DNA of 64,000 nt from Bacteroidales bacterium UBA3630 (GTDB lineage Bacteria > Bacteroidota > Bacteroidia > Bacteroidales > P3): the NCBI GenBank assembly GCA_002373995.1, contig DFLB01000056.1:58845-122844 (forward strand), in the 5' to 3' direction. Below, piece after piece: positions 24,550 through 32,713 of the stretch. Each line of letters opens with the position of its first letter. The first letter of the stretch is position 1. A program made the position numbers and the translations under genes. The notes below the pieces were generated by a model. It made no database searches, was not told the DNA's origin, and worked only from the letters and a program-made list of their open reading frames with translations.

Positions 24550-25850
24550 GACTGAGGCTTCCCATTAGTAATAATCATATTCTTGAGAAAAGCAACAAAT
24601 TTGGAAAAATCTGTTATTATCAGTTCCCCTTCTCCGCTCCAACCTTGAAGTATTTCTTTTCTCTCACTATCACTACTGATAGCATCCTCATTATTTGAAT
24701 ATGCATCTTCGTCATAGTAAAAATTGACATTAATGGTATCTTCTTTATCCGGCTCTCGTTTTAATTTCCATTTTCCATAAACCCCTCCAATCACGGCCGA
24801 TCGTCCAGACAATACGGATAATTTACTATTCGACATGGCCATTTTGGCCAAAGCACAATCCTCATTAAATGAATTTCCAACCTTCTTATAGGTGTTATCC
24901 TCTTGCTTTTCCAAAATAGTATCGTATAATAATACATAAACTTGGCCGAGAGGATTCATTGACAAGGCCGTATTGATTCTCTCATTAATATGTTCATCTC
25001 CAAAAGAGTATCCACAAACAATCAAAATGGTGTCATCCTGTTTAATAAAGTTCGACAAACGGTCACCCAGTGCAGTATATGGCTGCTTCCTTGACTGGTC
25101 ATATTTCAATGTTGAAGGATATATCAATATATCGTTGTTATCAGGATCTCGTCTTAGAACTCTTCCTCTTTCTTTATCATAATGCCAGCCCAAGGAACCA
25201 TGTATTTTCCACAGTTTCGTCTGCTTCAGCAAGAATGACATGTCATCAACAGATTGCCCATCAAAAAATGGTTCGTATGCACCTGTGAATCCATCATAAT
25301 AGGGCAACGCCTTGTGTTCAAAAGCGACTTCAAACAAATAATCATAGTTGGTGGTAAACACTTCAACCGCAGTTTTTCTATCAGCTTTTTGAATCCATTC
25401 TGCGAAAGTCGTGTGAATTAGTTTCTCGCAGTCTATTTGTTTATGAACCGATACGATTGTGTGTATTCTTGTCTTGATTTCATTAATAAGACTCGCATAG
25501 TTTTCTTTATTCAATCCATTTATCATCCCACAACCAACTACTTGCTGCTTTAATTCCAATTTTGACAACAAAGTTTCAATGGTAAATGTTTTCCCTTCAT
25601 TTTCAATTTCCACTTTTATTTCAGCAATAGCATCATTGTATTTCTTCTCACTAATGTTCTCGATAATCTGCGAAGTCATTTTAGAGATTGCAGGAACGTA
25701 AGAATCATTTGTTTTGGGATTTGTTACCATTGAAGTTCCTGCACCAAACAAAAAACCAATACGTTTTTTGTCAGAAACTAACAATTGCTGTAGATTCCTA
25801 ATATACTCAGATGGGTCATGATAAACTATAATTTTATCTTCTTTTTCCAT
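24546..25850 (-). CDS. SIR2-like NADase of a SIR2-HerA defence system
   Basis: 434 residues. SIR2 signature elements are all present: GAGTS at 36-40 (NAD loop), FTTNYD near 166-171, KIHGSLGW near 214 with the catalytic His, and CGYSFGDEHIN. Defence SIR2 proteins of this type degrade NAD+ on infection and arrest the cell. It lies directly behind hsdS (44-bp gap) and is coupled to herA. There is no signal peptide. The C-terminal ~130 residues are not recognisable and may contact HerA. Confidence 0.92.
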   Translation of the reverse strand: MEKEDKIIVYHDPSEYIRNLQQLLVSDKKRIGFLFGAGTSMVTNPKTNDSYVPAISKMTSQIIENISEKKYNDAIAEIKVEIENEGKTFTIETLLSKLELKQQVVGCGMINGLNKENYASLINEIKTRIHTIVSVHKQIDCEKLIHTTFAEWIQKADRKTAVEVFTTNYDYLFEVAFEHKALPYYDGFTGAYEPFFDGQSVDDMSFLLKQTKLWKIHGSLGWHYDKERGRVLRRDPDNNDILIYPSTLKYDQSRKQPYTALGDRLSNFIKQDDTILIVCGYSFGDEHINERINTALSMNPLGQVYVLLYDTILEKQEDNTYKKVGNSFNEDCALAKMAMSNSKLSVLSGRSAVIGGVYGKWKLKREPDKEDTINVNFYYDEDAYSNNEDAISSDSERKEILQGWSGEGELIITDFSKFVAFLKNMIITNGKPQS

Positions 25851-25894
25851 ATTCCTTTATTTGGTTATTTAACAACGTATTTATCTGCAATTTA

Positions 25895-27043
25895 TTATTC
25901 TTCAATTTTCACTTCGCCAGACATTAGTCGAGGAAGAAGGGTGTCTCGTTGGATGGTCAATGTTTGCATTTGTTGTTGGTTGGATCTGATTTTTGCAAAT
26001 ATTGGTTTCACATGTAAATGAAATTCTTTTATTGCATCATCATCCGGCAAAGTTATACCTATTCGAGAGAAATCACCTGTGTTGAGATTGAGTGTTGCCG
26101 TACCACCACTTGCCATTGTATTCAGTTCATCATACATCAACTTAAACCAACAATATAAGTAATAGCGATACTGCTCGTTATTTGGCACTACTGAATTTAT
26201 CTGTTGGTTTGTTTGTGATTCAATTGCATTCATAGATACCAAGCCTACCGTTGCAATGCAACTTACCATAATAGAATTTGCCGGCAAGGTCTTTTCTTTC
26301 TGCAATGCTTTCCCTTTTTCCGACAATGTATCTTCGCTATTAAACACATACGTTTTACCATGCATATCGGGAATCTTAATAAACGGCACTTCACCACCAT
26401 AGTATTCTTCATTCTTTTTAGATGGCGTTTTTCCACAGATTACTTTTCCATAATACGAAACAGGCATTTCTTTCCATTCGGGGTTGGGGGTTTCGATGAA
26501 GTAGTGGCGGAAGAGGGTTTCGGCGAGGGCTTCGAGGGTCGCGTTCTCCCGATGCAACAAATCTATCTTATCATCCAACGAACTCAACGCCCTATCTATC
26601 CGCTTCTGCTCGTCAACAGGAGGTATTGAAACCTTCCATTTCATAATGTGATCTTTGTCGCCTCTTGGCATCTTGCTTCCTTTTGAACCGAGCATCACAT
26701 AATCGAAGAATATATCTTGCGCTAATAGATAATACAAATATTTACTATTTATTAGGACATCATTCCCTTTAAAACACAGTACATCATTTGAGCAACCACC
26801 CTCTTTATCTGCAAACCAAATCTTTTTAAAATAAGGACGGATATTAGAAATCAAGACTGTTTCTGGATAATATCTCGTAACCATTCCGTCCATAGGAATA
26901 GATGAAGCACGTGTTATCCCACCCTTGTCGGGCAGCATATTCTCCGTGGAGATGTAAACGTCTGTACTTACATCCCTCATCGAGATTTTATCCTTCACAA
27001 AAGAGCAAATCTCTCCCAACTTATACTCTTTCCATTCGCTCAT
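25895..27043 (-). CDS. hsdS: Type I restriction enzyme specificity (S) subunit
   Basis: 382 residues with the classical two-part layout. TRD1 is about 1-140, the first conserved coiled coil is at IPPVDEQKRIDRALSSLDDKIDLLHRENATLEALAETLF (139-177), TRD2 is about 190-335, and the second coiled coil runs 345-375 with LLPRLMSGEV. The TRDs set the DNA sequence recognised by both HsdM and HsdR. Only one hsdS is present and I found no partial copy or recombinase nearby. The TRDs are AT-rich while the central coiled-coil segment (26480-26545) is GC-rich, which fits exchange of TRDs. Confidence 0.95.
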   Translation of the reverse strand: MSEWKEYKLGEICSFVKDKISMRDVSTDVYISTENMLPDKGGITRASSIPMDGMVTRYYPETVLISNIRPYFKKIWFADKEGGCSNDVLCFKGNDVLINSKYLYYLLAQDIFFDYVMLGSKGSKMPRGDKDHIMKWKVSIPPVDEQKRIDRALSSLDDKIDLLHRENATLEALAETLFRHYFIETPNPEWKEMPVSYYGKVICGKTPSKKNEEYYGGEVPFIKIPDMHGKTYVFNSEDTLSEKGKALQKEKTLPANSIMVSCIATVGLVSMNAIESQTNQQINSVVPNNEQYRYYLYCWFKLMYDELNTMASGGTATLNLNTGDFSRIGITLPDDDAIKEFHLHVKPIFAKIRSNQQQMQTLTIQRDTLLPRLMSGEVKIEE

Positions 27044-27045
27044 AA

Positions 27046-27333
27046 TTATAGTCTTTTTGATAATTCATAAAGTTCAAATTCTAAATCAATGATCTCTTGG
27101 GAGTCAGGGCCGCTCCCGTTAAGATTTGCCATAAGTTTCAAATGTTCCAAATGCTTCTTTTTACTGTCTATCTGCGCCATGATATCTTTCCTCCTCCGCT
27201 TATCTTCATTCCTGCTTTTCAACAGGTCGCTCTTCTTCATATACACATACATTTTAAATGTGATGAAGAACGTCACCACCATCACCACCAACGATGCACA
27301 CGCCACTATCAGATTTGCAGTTTCTGTACTCAT
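27046..27333 (-). CDS. Small single-pass membrane protein with a coiled coil, inside the RM operon
   Basis: 95 residues: one membrane helix at about 8-28 (LIVACASLVVMVVTFFITF), then a strongly charged helical segment (KKSDLLKSRNEDKRRRKDIM onward) likely to form a coiled coil. It sits 2 bp upstream of hsdS and 7 bp after rhuM stops, so it is clearly part of the operon. I do not recognise a family. A membrane-tethered accessory of the restriction or SIR2-HerA system is a guess. Confidence 0.7.
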   Translation of the reverse strand: MSTETANLIVACASLVVMVVTFFITFKMYVYMKKSDLLKSRNEDKRRRKDIMAQIDSKKKHLEHLKLMANLNGSGPDSQEIIDLEFELYELSKRL

Positions 27334-27340
27334 ACCGTTC

Positions 27341-28351
27341 TCATTTTTTTCGGGATTTTAACTCTGCTTCCAATTGTTTCAGCTCGTCAGCTTCTATTGC
27401 ATCAGCCTCACGTGCTGCATATTCTCTGCGACGTCTGTCGAACTCGGCGTAGACTGCGTCAACCTTTTCTTCCATCTGCTGCTTGGAGACTGTGCCTGCA
27501 CCAAGCAACACTTGCTTGCCTTGAAAATTAAGCAGGGTGTCGACATTGCTGCGCCAGTACGCGAGGGTTAGGTCTTGGCGTTCCTTCACCCTGAGCTCGG
27601 CGGAGTCGAGGAAGAGGACAACCAAACGGTTCAAGGTGTCAATTTCATCGTTGGTCAGATAGTTCTTGGCAATATATATATCCTGCTTGCGTACAATCCG
27701 GCCTTTCCAAGAAGTGAGCGCCATATTGGGCTGGCTGGCATCGGCACGGCTGACAACTATCTCGGCAGCCGTCTGATGGGTGACAGCATAGAGCAGTTTG
27801 TTCTGCGTCTCGGCAAAAAACATCTGCGTGGCTTTGTCGGTCTTGTCGTAGTCGCTGCTGAGCATCATCAAATCGCGTACCTTTTGATAGAACCGTTTCT
27901 CGCTGGCACGTATGTCGCGTATGCGTTCCAACAACTCGTCGAAGTAGTCGGGGCGGCCGTCGGGATTTTTTAGTCGCTCGTCGTCCATCACAAATCCTTT
28001 GACCATAAACTCCTTCAGGTTCCTGTTGGCCCACATACGGAACTGAGTGCCACGCTTGCTACGCACCCGGAAACCGATGGCAAGAATCATGTCGAGAGAA
28101 TAGAACTTGGTATTGTATTGTTTCCCATCAGAACCAGTTATTAAGTAATCCTTAACAACTGAATCAACACCCAACTCACCATCTTTCAATATATTAGATA
28201 TATGAATATTGACATTTGGTACAGAGGTGTCAAAAAGTTCAGCCATCTGTTTTTGGTTCATCCATACCGTTCCGTCAATGGCATATAGTGTAACACGAGC
28301 CTTACCGTCATCGGTGTTATATATGATAATATTGTTCTTTTTTTCTTCCAT
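27341..28351 (-). CDS. rhuM: RhuM family protein
   Basis: 336 residues. The N-terminus (WMNQKQMAELFDTSVPNVNIHISNIL) is a helix-turn-helix-like region, followed by the RhuM core with FRVRSKRGTQFRMWANRNLKEFMVKGFVMDDERL. The C-terminal part ends in charged helices. RhuM genes are commonly embedded between hsdM and hsdS of type I restriction loci; their role is unsettled. It follows hsdM by 10 bp. Confidence 0.92.
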   Translation of the reverse strand: MEEKKNNIIIYNTDDGKARVTLYAIDGTVWMNQKQMAELFDTSVPNVNIHISNILKDGELGVDSVVKDYLITGSDGKQYNTKFYSLDMILAIGFRVRSKRGTQFRMWANRNLKEFMVKGFVMDDERLKNPDGRPDYFDELLERIRDIRASEKRFYQKVRDLMMLSSDYDKTDKATQMFFAETQNKLLYAVTHQTAAEIVVSRADASQPNMALTSWKGRIVRKQDIYIAKNYLTNDEIDTLNRLVVLFLDSAELRVKERQDLTLAYWRSNVDTLLNFQGKQVLLGAGTVSKQQMEEKVDAVYAEFDRRRREYAAREADAIEADELKQLEAELKSRKK

Positions 28352-28361
28352 GTCTATAATC

Positions 28362-29882
28362 TTAATCTATTTTTATCTTACTCAAGTTCTCCAGTATCAG
28401 CTTGTTCAGGCGTTCTTCTTCTTTCAGTTGCTCTTCGAACTCGGTGCGGAGGGCGGTGAAGCGCTCGGCGAAGTTGAAGTCATCCTCCTCTTCGGGCAGA
28501 CCGACGTAGCGGCCGGGGGTGAGGACATAGTCCAGCTCGGCCACACGGCTAACGGGAACAGAGGCACAGAAGCCCGGCACATCGGTATAATCCTTGGACT
28601 CATCGCGCCAACGGTGGTAGGTGTCGGCAATGGTGCTGATGTCGTCCTCGGTCAACTCTCGCGTGCGGCGGTTGATAAGATGACCCATATTGCGGGCGTC
28701 GATGAAAAGTATCTCCCCCGCCCTCTTGGTGCGGTTGCGGCTGACAAACCACAAGCAGGCGGGAATCTGAGTGTTGAGGAACAGTTTGGCCGGCAGATTG
28801 ACAATACAGGCGATAAGACCCTTGTCGATAAGCGCGCGGCGAATCTCACCCTCGCCGCCGGTCTTGGATGTCAGCGACCCTTTGGCCAACACGAAGCCTG
28901 CATGTCCCTTGGGTGCCAAATGATAGATGAAGTGTTGTATCCAGGCGAAGTTGGCATTGCCCGTGGGCGGCACACCATACTGCCAGCGGGCATCGCCACG
29001 CAACTGGTCGCCGCTCCAGTCGCTGTCGTTGAAGGGCGGATTGGCGATGACATAGTCGGCCTTCACGTCCTTGTGGGCATCGTTGAGAAACGATCCTTCG
29101 GTGTTCCACTTTACCTGCGAGGCATCGATGCCGCGGATGGCGAGGTTCATCTTGCACAGGCGCCAGGTGGTCTGGTTACTCTCCTGCCCATAGATAGAGA
29201 TATCCTCCACGCGTCCCTGATGCTGGCGCACGAACTTGTCGCTCTGCACAAACATACCGCCCGAACCGCAGCAGGGGTCCAGCACTCGGCCTTGATAAGG
29301 CTCCAGCATCGTCACCAGCAGCTCCACAACGCTGCGCGGAGTATAGAACTGCCCGCCCTTCTTGCCTTCTGCCAAAGCGAACTCGCCGAGGAAATACTCG
29401 AACACGTGGCCCAACAGGTCGGCACTCTTCGTGCTGGTGTTCTCCAACGTGCTGTTGCCAATAAGGTCTATCAGTTCTCCCAACGACGTAGGGTCGAGGT
29501 TGGGACGGGAAAAGACCTTGGGCAGTACACCCTTCAGCGAGCGGTTCTCGCGCTCAATGGCATCCATCGCATCGTCAATCAGCTTGCCTATCTGCAGATT
29601 TTTAGCATTGGCCACCAAGTAAGACCAGCGGGCACTTTCCGGCACATAGAACACATTCTCGGCCAAGTATTCCTCGCGGTCCTCGGGGTCGGCACCGTCG
29701 GCCTGTTGCTTCACCAGCTCGGCGTATAGACGTTCGAAAGACACTGATATATAGCGCAGGAATATCAAACCCAGCACCACGTGCTTATACTCCGCAGCAT
29801 CAATATTCTTGCGCAGTTTGTCCGCCGCCTTCCACAGGCGCTTCTCTAACGGTTCTTCTATGACTTCATTCTTCTTTGCCAT
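28362..29882 (-). CDS. hsdM: Type I DNA adenine methyltransferase (M subunit)
   Basis: 506 residues. The N-terminal HsdM helical domain (LWKAADKLRKNIDAAEYKHVVLGLIFLRYIS) is about 10-150, the SAM-binding motif DPCCGSGGMF is near 202 and the catalytic NPPF is near 280 (N6-adenine type). It is the first gene of the defence directon, with a clear promoter 30 bp upstream. It protects host DNA and forms the M2S core with hsdS. Confidence 0.96.
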   Translation of the reverse strand: MAKKNEVIEEPLEKRLWKAADKLRKNIDAAEYKHVVLGLIFLRYISVSFERLYAELVKQQADGADPEDREEYLAENVFYVPESARWSYLVANAKNLQIGKLIDDAMDAIERENRSLKGVLPKVFSRPNLDPTSLGELIDLIGNSTLENTSTKSADLLGHVFEYFLGEFALAEGKKGGQFYTPRSVVELLVTMLEPYQGRVLDPCCGSGGMFVQSDKFVRQHQGRVEDISIYGQESNQTTWRLCKMNLAIRGIDASQVKWNTEGSFLNDAHKDVKADYVIANPPFNDSDWSGDQLRGDARWQYGVPPTGNANFAWIQHFIYHLAPKGHAGFVLAKGSLTSKTGGEGEIRRALIDKGLIACIVNLPAKLFLNTQIPACLWFVSRNRTKRAGEILFIDARNMGHLINRRTRELTEDDISTIADTYHRWRDESKDYTDVPGFCASVPVSRVAELDYVLTPGRYVGLPEEEDDFNFAERFTALRTEFEEQLKEEERLNKLILENLSKIKID

Positions 29883-29911
29883 CTTTTTTTCTTACTCAAT
29901 ATTTTAAAGTG

Positions 29912-29942
29912 CAAAGATACGAAATCTTTGGGGATTGGCAAA
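29912..29942 (-). promoter_or_regulatory. Bacteroidota promoter driving the defence operon
   Basis: On the minus strand TTTG (29942-29939), 19-bp spacer, TATCTTTG (29919-29912), with hsdM starting at 29882. It is the only clear promoter found upstream of the nine-gene directon. Array D starts about 65 bp upstream. Confidence 0.8.
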
Positions 29943-30007
29943 ATTAATTTATGGTGAGGGCAACAAATAAAGGGAGACCTTGCGGCGGAAGGGTGTGGGT
30001 GTAGCTT

Positions 30008-30066
30008 GGATGTGCTTTGGATATGCCTTGGATGTGCTTAGGATATGCTTAGGATGTGCTTAGGAT
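30008..30066. repeat. 11-bp tandem array D (core CTTAGGA), 5-6 units
   Basis: Units beginning GGAT at 30008, 30019, 30030, 30041 and 30052 with a partial at 30063, each 11 bp. The last three are joined by CTTAGGA with 4-mers TATG or TGTG; the first two are degenerate (CTTTGGA, CCTTGGA). It lies upstream of the hsdM promoter. Confidence 0.92.
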
Positions 30067-30090
30067 TAGAGGGGGAGGGGGTATATGATG

Positions 30091-30120
30091 AGCCAGGCGC
30101 ACCGGATGGTGCGCCTGGCT
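30091..30120 (-). terminator. Strong hairpin after pgk
   Basis: Perfect stem AGCCAGGCGCACC (30091-30103) with GGTGCGCCTGGCT (30108-30120), loop GGAT. It lies 24 bp past the pgk stop. No long U tract follows, so it may protect the 3' end rather than terminate on its own. Confidence 0.65.
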
Positions 30121-30143
30121 TGAGATTGTTGATTATCAGTTTG

Positions 30144-31340
30144 TCAGTCCTGGATGGCTTTGATGCCGGGGAGGACTTTGCCTTCGAGGTATTCGAGCAT
30201 GGCGCCGCCGCCGGTGGAGACGTAGCTCATCTGGTCGGCGAGGTGCATCTGCTTGACGGCAGCAACGCTGTCGCCACCGCCCACGGCGGCGAAGCAACCC
30301 TGCTTGCAGGCGTCGGCGACGCTCTGGGCGATGTGGTTGGTGCCCTTGGCGAAGGTCTCGAGCTCGAAGACGCCGGCAGGACCGTTCCAGAGGATGGTCT
30401 TGCTCTGCATGATGATGTCGCGGATGGCGCGGCAGCTTTCGGGGCCGCAGTCCATGCTCTCCCAGCCGTCGGGGACCTCGCCGGAGGGGACGATCTGCGT
30501 GTTGGCGTCGTTGCCGAACTTGTCGCCGATGACGCTGTCGACGGGCAGGTAGTAGCGCACGCCCTTCTCGTCCATGCGGCGCATGAGTTCGCGGGCCAGG
30601 TCGAGCTTGTCGTCCTCGCAGATGGAGTTGCCGATGCGTCCGCCGAGGGCCTTGGTGAAGGTGTAGCGCATGCCGCCGATGATGATCATGTTGTCGACCT
30701 TGTCGAGGAGGTTCTCGAGGATGCCGATCTTGCTGCTGACCTTGGAGCCACCGATGATGGCGGTGAAGGGGCGCGGAGGATTCTGCATCAGTTTCTCAAG
30801 GTTGCGCACCTCGTTCTCCATCAGGAAGCCGAAGTACTTGTCGTTGGGGAAGAACTTGGCGATGACGGCCGTGGAGGAGTGCTCGCGGTGGGCGGCGCCG
30901 AAGGCGTCGTTGATGTAGCAGTCGCCGAGGGCGGCCAGCTGGCGGGCCAGTTCCTCGTCGCCCTTGGTCTCGCCGGGGTAGAAGCGGATGTTCTCGAGGA
31001 GCATCACCTCGCCACCCTTCAGCTCTTTGGCCATAGCCTCGGGCTTGCCGCTGCCGAGGAGTTCCTGCGTGAACTTCACGGGACGGCCCACGAGGGTCTC
31101 AAGGTACTTGGCCACCGGCTCAAGGGTCAGCTCAGGCTCGAAGCCACCCTTCTTAGGACGGCCGAAGTGGGCCATGATGATGACGGCGGCGCCATCGCGC
31201 AGCAGCTTTTCGATGGTGGGCATCGACTCGCGCATGCGGGTGTCGTCGGTGATTTCTTTCTTATCGTTCATCGGGACGTTGAAGTCCACGCGCAGCAAGA
31301 CCTTCTTGCCGGCAAAATTGATATCTTTAATCGATTTCAT
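30144..31340 (-). CDS. pgk: Phosphoglycerate kinase
   Basis: 398 residues, the normal length. Family motifs are clear: LLRVDFNVPM near the start (substrate arginine loop), MAHFGRPK, GGSKVSSKIGIL, and the nucleotide-binding VGGGDSVAA with STGGGAMLEYLEGK at the end. It catalyses 1,3-bisphosphoglycerate + ADP to 3-phosphoglycerate + ATP in glycolysis. It begins 20 bp after atpB ends, so the two ATP-related genes are probably co-transcribed, which is not a usual arrangement. Confidence 0.97.
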   Translation of the reverse strand: MKSIKDINFAGKKVLLRVDFNVPMNDKKEITDDTRMRESMPTIEKLLRDGAAVIIMAHFGRPKKGGFEPELTLEPVAKYLETLVGRPVKFTQELLGSGKPEAMAKELKGGEVMLLENIRFYPGETKGDEELARQLAALGDCYINDAFGAAHREHSSTAVIAKFFPNDKYFGFLMENEVRNLEKLMQNPPRPFTAIIGGSKVSSKIGILENLLDKVDNMIIIGGMRYTFTKALGGRIGNSICEDDKLDLARELMRRMDEKGVRYYLPVDSVIGDKFGNDANTQIVPSGEVPDGWESMDCGPESCRAIRDIIMQSKTILWNGPAGVFELETFAKGTNHIAQSVADACKQGCFAAVGGGDSVAAVKQMHLADQMSYVSTGGGAMLEYLEGKVLPGIKAIQD

Positions 31341-31360
31341 GGGTATTGGGTTTTATGGGT

Positions 31361-32443
31361 TTAATGGGCGTGATTGGGTTCGGCGACAGCCATGCCGATG
31401 TAGAGGGCCGTGAGCATGGTGAAGACAAAGGCCTGGATGTAGGCCACAAGGCATTCGAGCAGAGAAATGAAGACGCTGAAGAACACGCTCACCACGGAGA
31501 CAGCGCCCCCGACGGCCATGCCGAAGAGGTTGCTGAGGATGAAGATGATGACGATGAAGCCGAGGATGACGATATGGCCTGCCGTCATGTTGGCGAAGAG
31601 TCGTATCATCAGCACGATGGGCTTGGTGAAGACACCCACCAGTTCCACCACCGGCATCAGGGGGAATATCTTGAGCCATGCGGGAACGCCAGGGGTGTTG
31701 AAGATATCGGTCCAATAGTGCTTGTTGCCGCTAATGTTGGTGATAAAGAAGGTGATGACAGCCAGAGTAGCGGTGACGGCGATATTGCCCGTGATGTTGG
31801 CTCCGGCGGGGAAGAAGGGTATCAGGCCAAGGATGTTGCAGAAGAAGATGAAAAAGAAGAGGGTGAGCAGGTACGGTAGATAGCGCTGATAATGCTTCTC
31901 GCCTATCATGGGGCGGGCGATGCTGTCGCGCACGAAGACCACCAGCATCTCGACGAGGCTTTGCAAGCCTTTGGGGGCTTGATTGGGGCGCTTCTTGTAG
32001 CCCGCGCGGGCGATGAAGACGATAACCAGCAACAGGATGACGGCAATCATGATGGCCGCCGAGGTCTTGGTGATGCTCAGGTCTACCGGCTTAGTGCCTG
32101 TCAGGTTGCCCTCGGCATCAACGCACACAATTTCCTCTTTCTCAGCACCTCCACCCACAAGCCTGTATCCTTTGTAGTCGGCATGGCCGTGATGGAAACG
32201 CGCGGAGCTGAAGATATCCAGATGACCGTCATTGATGAGGATGACCGGCAGCGGGATGGCTACAGCATGCTCGACACCGTCCTTGTCCTGATAGTCGAAC
32301 ATGTGCCAGGAGTGAGCGTCAGTGACATGGCCGATGATGACAGACCCAGGGTCGAAACCCGCATCCTCGTCGTCCTCGGCATGGCCGACTAACGGCACAG
32401 CCGTCATTGCAACTGCCAACAGGCACAGAAACAGTTTTTTCAT
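31361..32443 (-). CDS. atpB: F0F1 ATP synthase subunit a, separated from the rest of the atp operon
   Basis: 360 residues from MKKLFLCLLAVAM at 32443, with a cleavable-looking signal and a long N-terminal domain as in other Bacteroidota subunit a proteins. The membrane part has the family features LLTLFFFIFFCNILGLIP, RLFANMTAGH (with the essential Arg of helix 4 in MIRLFANMTAGH) and LECLVAYIQAFVFTMLTALYIG. It forms the proton half-channels. No atpE, atpF, atpH or catalytic subunit gene lies beside it; pgk follows and a small unknown gene precedes. Confidence 0.94.
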   Translation of the reverse strand: MKKLFLCLLAVAMTAVPLVGHAEDDEDAGFDPGSVIIGHVTDAHSWHMFDYQDKDGVEHAVAIPLPVILINDGHLDIFSSARFHHGHADYKGYRLVGGGAEKEEIVCVDAEGNLTGTKPVDLSITKTSAAIMIAVILLLVIVFIARAGYKKRPNQAPKGLQSLVEMLVVFVRDSIARPMIGEKHYQRYLPYLLTLFFFIFFCNILGLIPFFPAGANITGNIAVTATLAVITFFITNISGNKHYWTDIFNTPGVPAWLKIFPLMPVVELVGVFTKPIVLMIRLFANMTAGHIVILGFIVIIFILSNLFGMAVGGAVSVVSVFFSVFISLLECLVAYIQAFVFTMLTALYIGMAVAEPNHAH

Positions 32444-32448
32444 GTTAT

Positions 32449-32706
32449 CTACGATTCCTTGTTGTTTACCTTTGTTGTATTGTTGAAGATGTCTATCTGC
32501 ACTGTGTCGAAAAGGCCCAACTGACGCTTGTCGTGGCACGTAGCAGGTGCTGCCGCATACTCGCGCAGTACTTGACTGACGATGCGGTGCAGCGCCACCG
32601 GCCGCTCCATGCCACCTGCGGCGGCATAGGCCGACAGACGCCGCACCTCCACCTCACTGAGCGTCAGGGTGTACTTCTTTGCATGGGCCTTCTGCATCCT
32701 CTTCAT
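32449..32706 (-). CDS. Small hypothetical protein, possibly ribbon-helix-helix
   Basis: 85 residues from MKRMQKAHAKKY. KKYTLTLSEVEVRRLSAYA followed by VALHRIVSQVLREYA looks like the beta strand plus two helices of a CopG/ribbon-helix-helix DNA-binding domain, but the match is weak. It fits tightly between atpB (5-bp gap) and the GT117 gene (7-bp gap) on the same strand, which supports it being real. The frame is open further upstream, but a longer form would overlap the GT117 gene. Confidence 0.5.
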   Translation of the reverse strand: MKRMQKAHAKKYTLTLSEVEVRRLSAYAAAGGMERPVALHRIVSQVLREYAAAPATCHDKRQLGLFDTVQIDIFNNTTKVNNKES

Positions 32707-32713
32707 GGCTCTG

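Noticed and set aside
25895..27043. Invertible hsdS (phase-variable specificity)
   Set aside because: Only one hsdS, no partial copy, inverted repeat or recombinase gene was seen in the locus.
30045..31364. 439-residue plus-strand ORF opposite pgk
   Set aside because: Mirror of a conserved enzyme gene; Gly/Asp/Val-rich without motifs.
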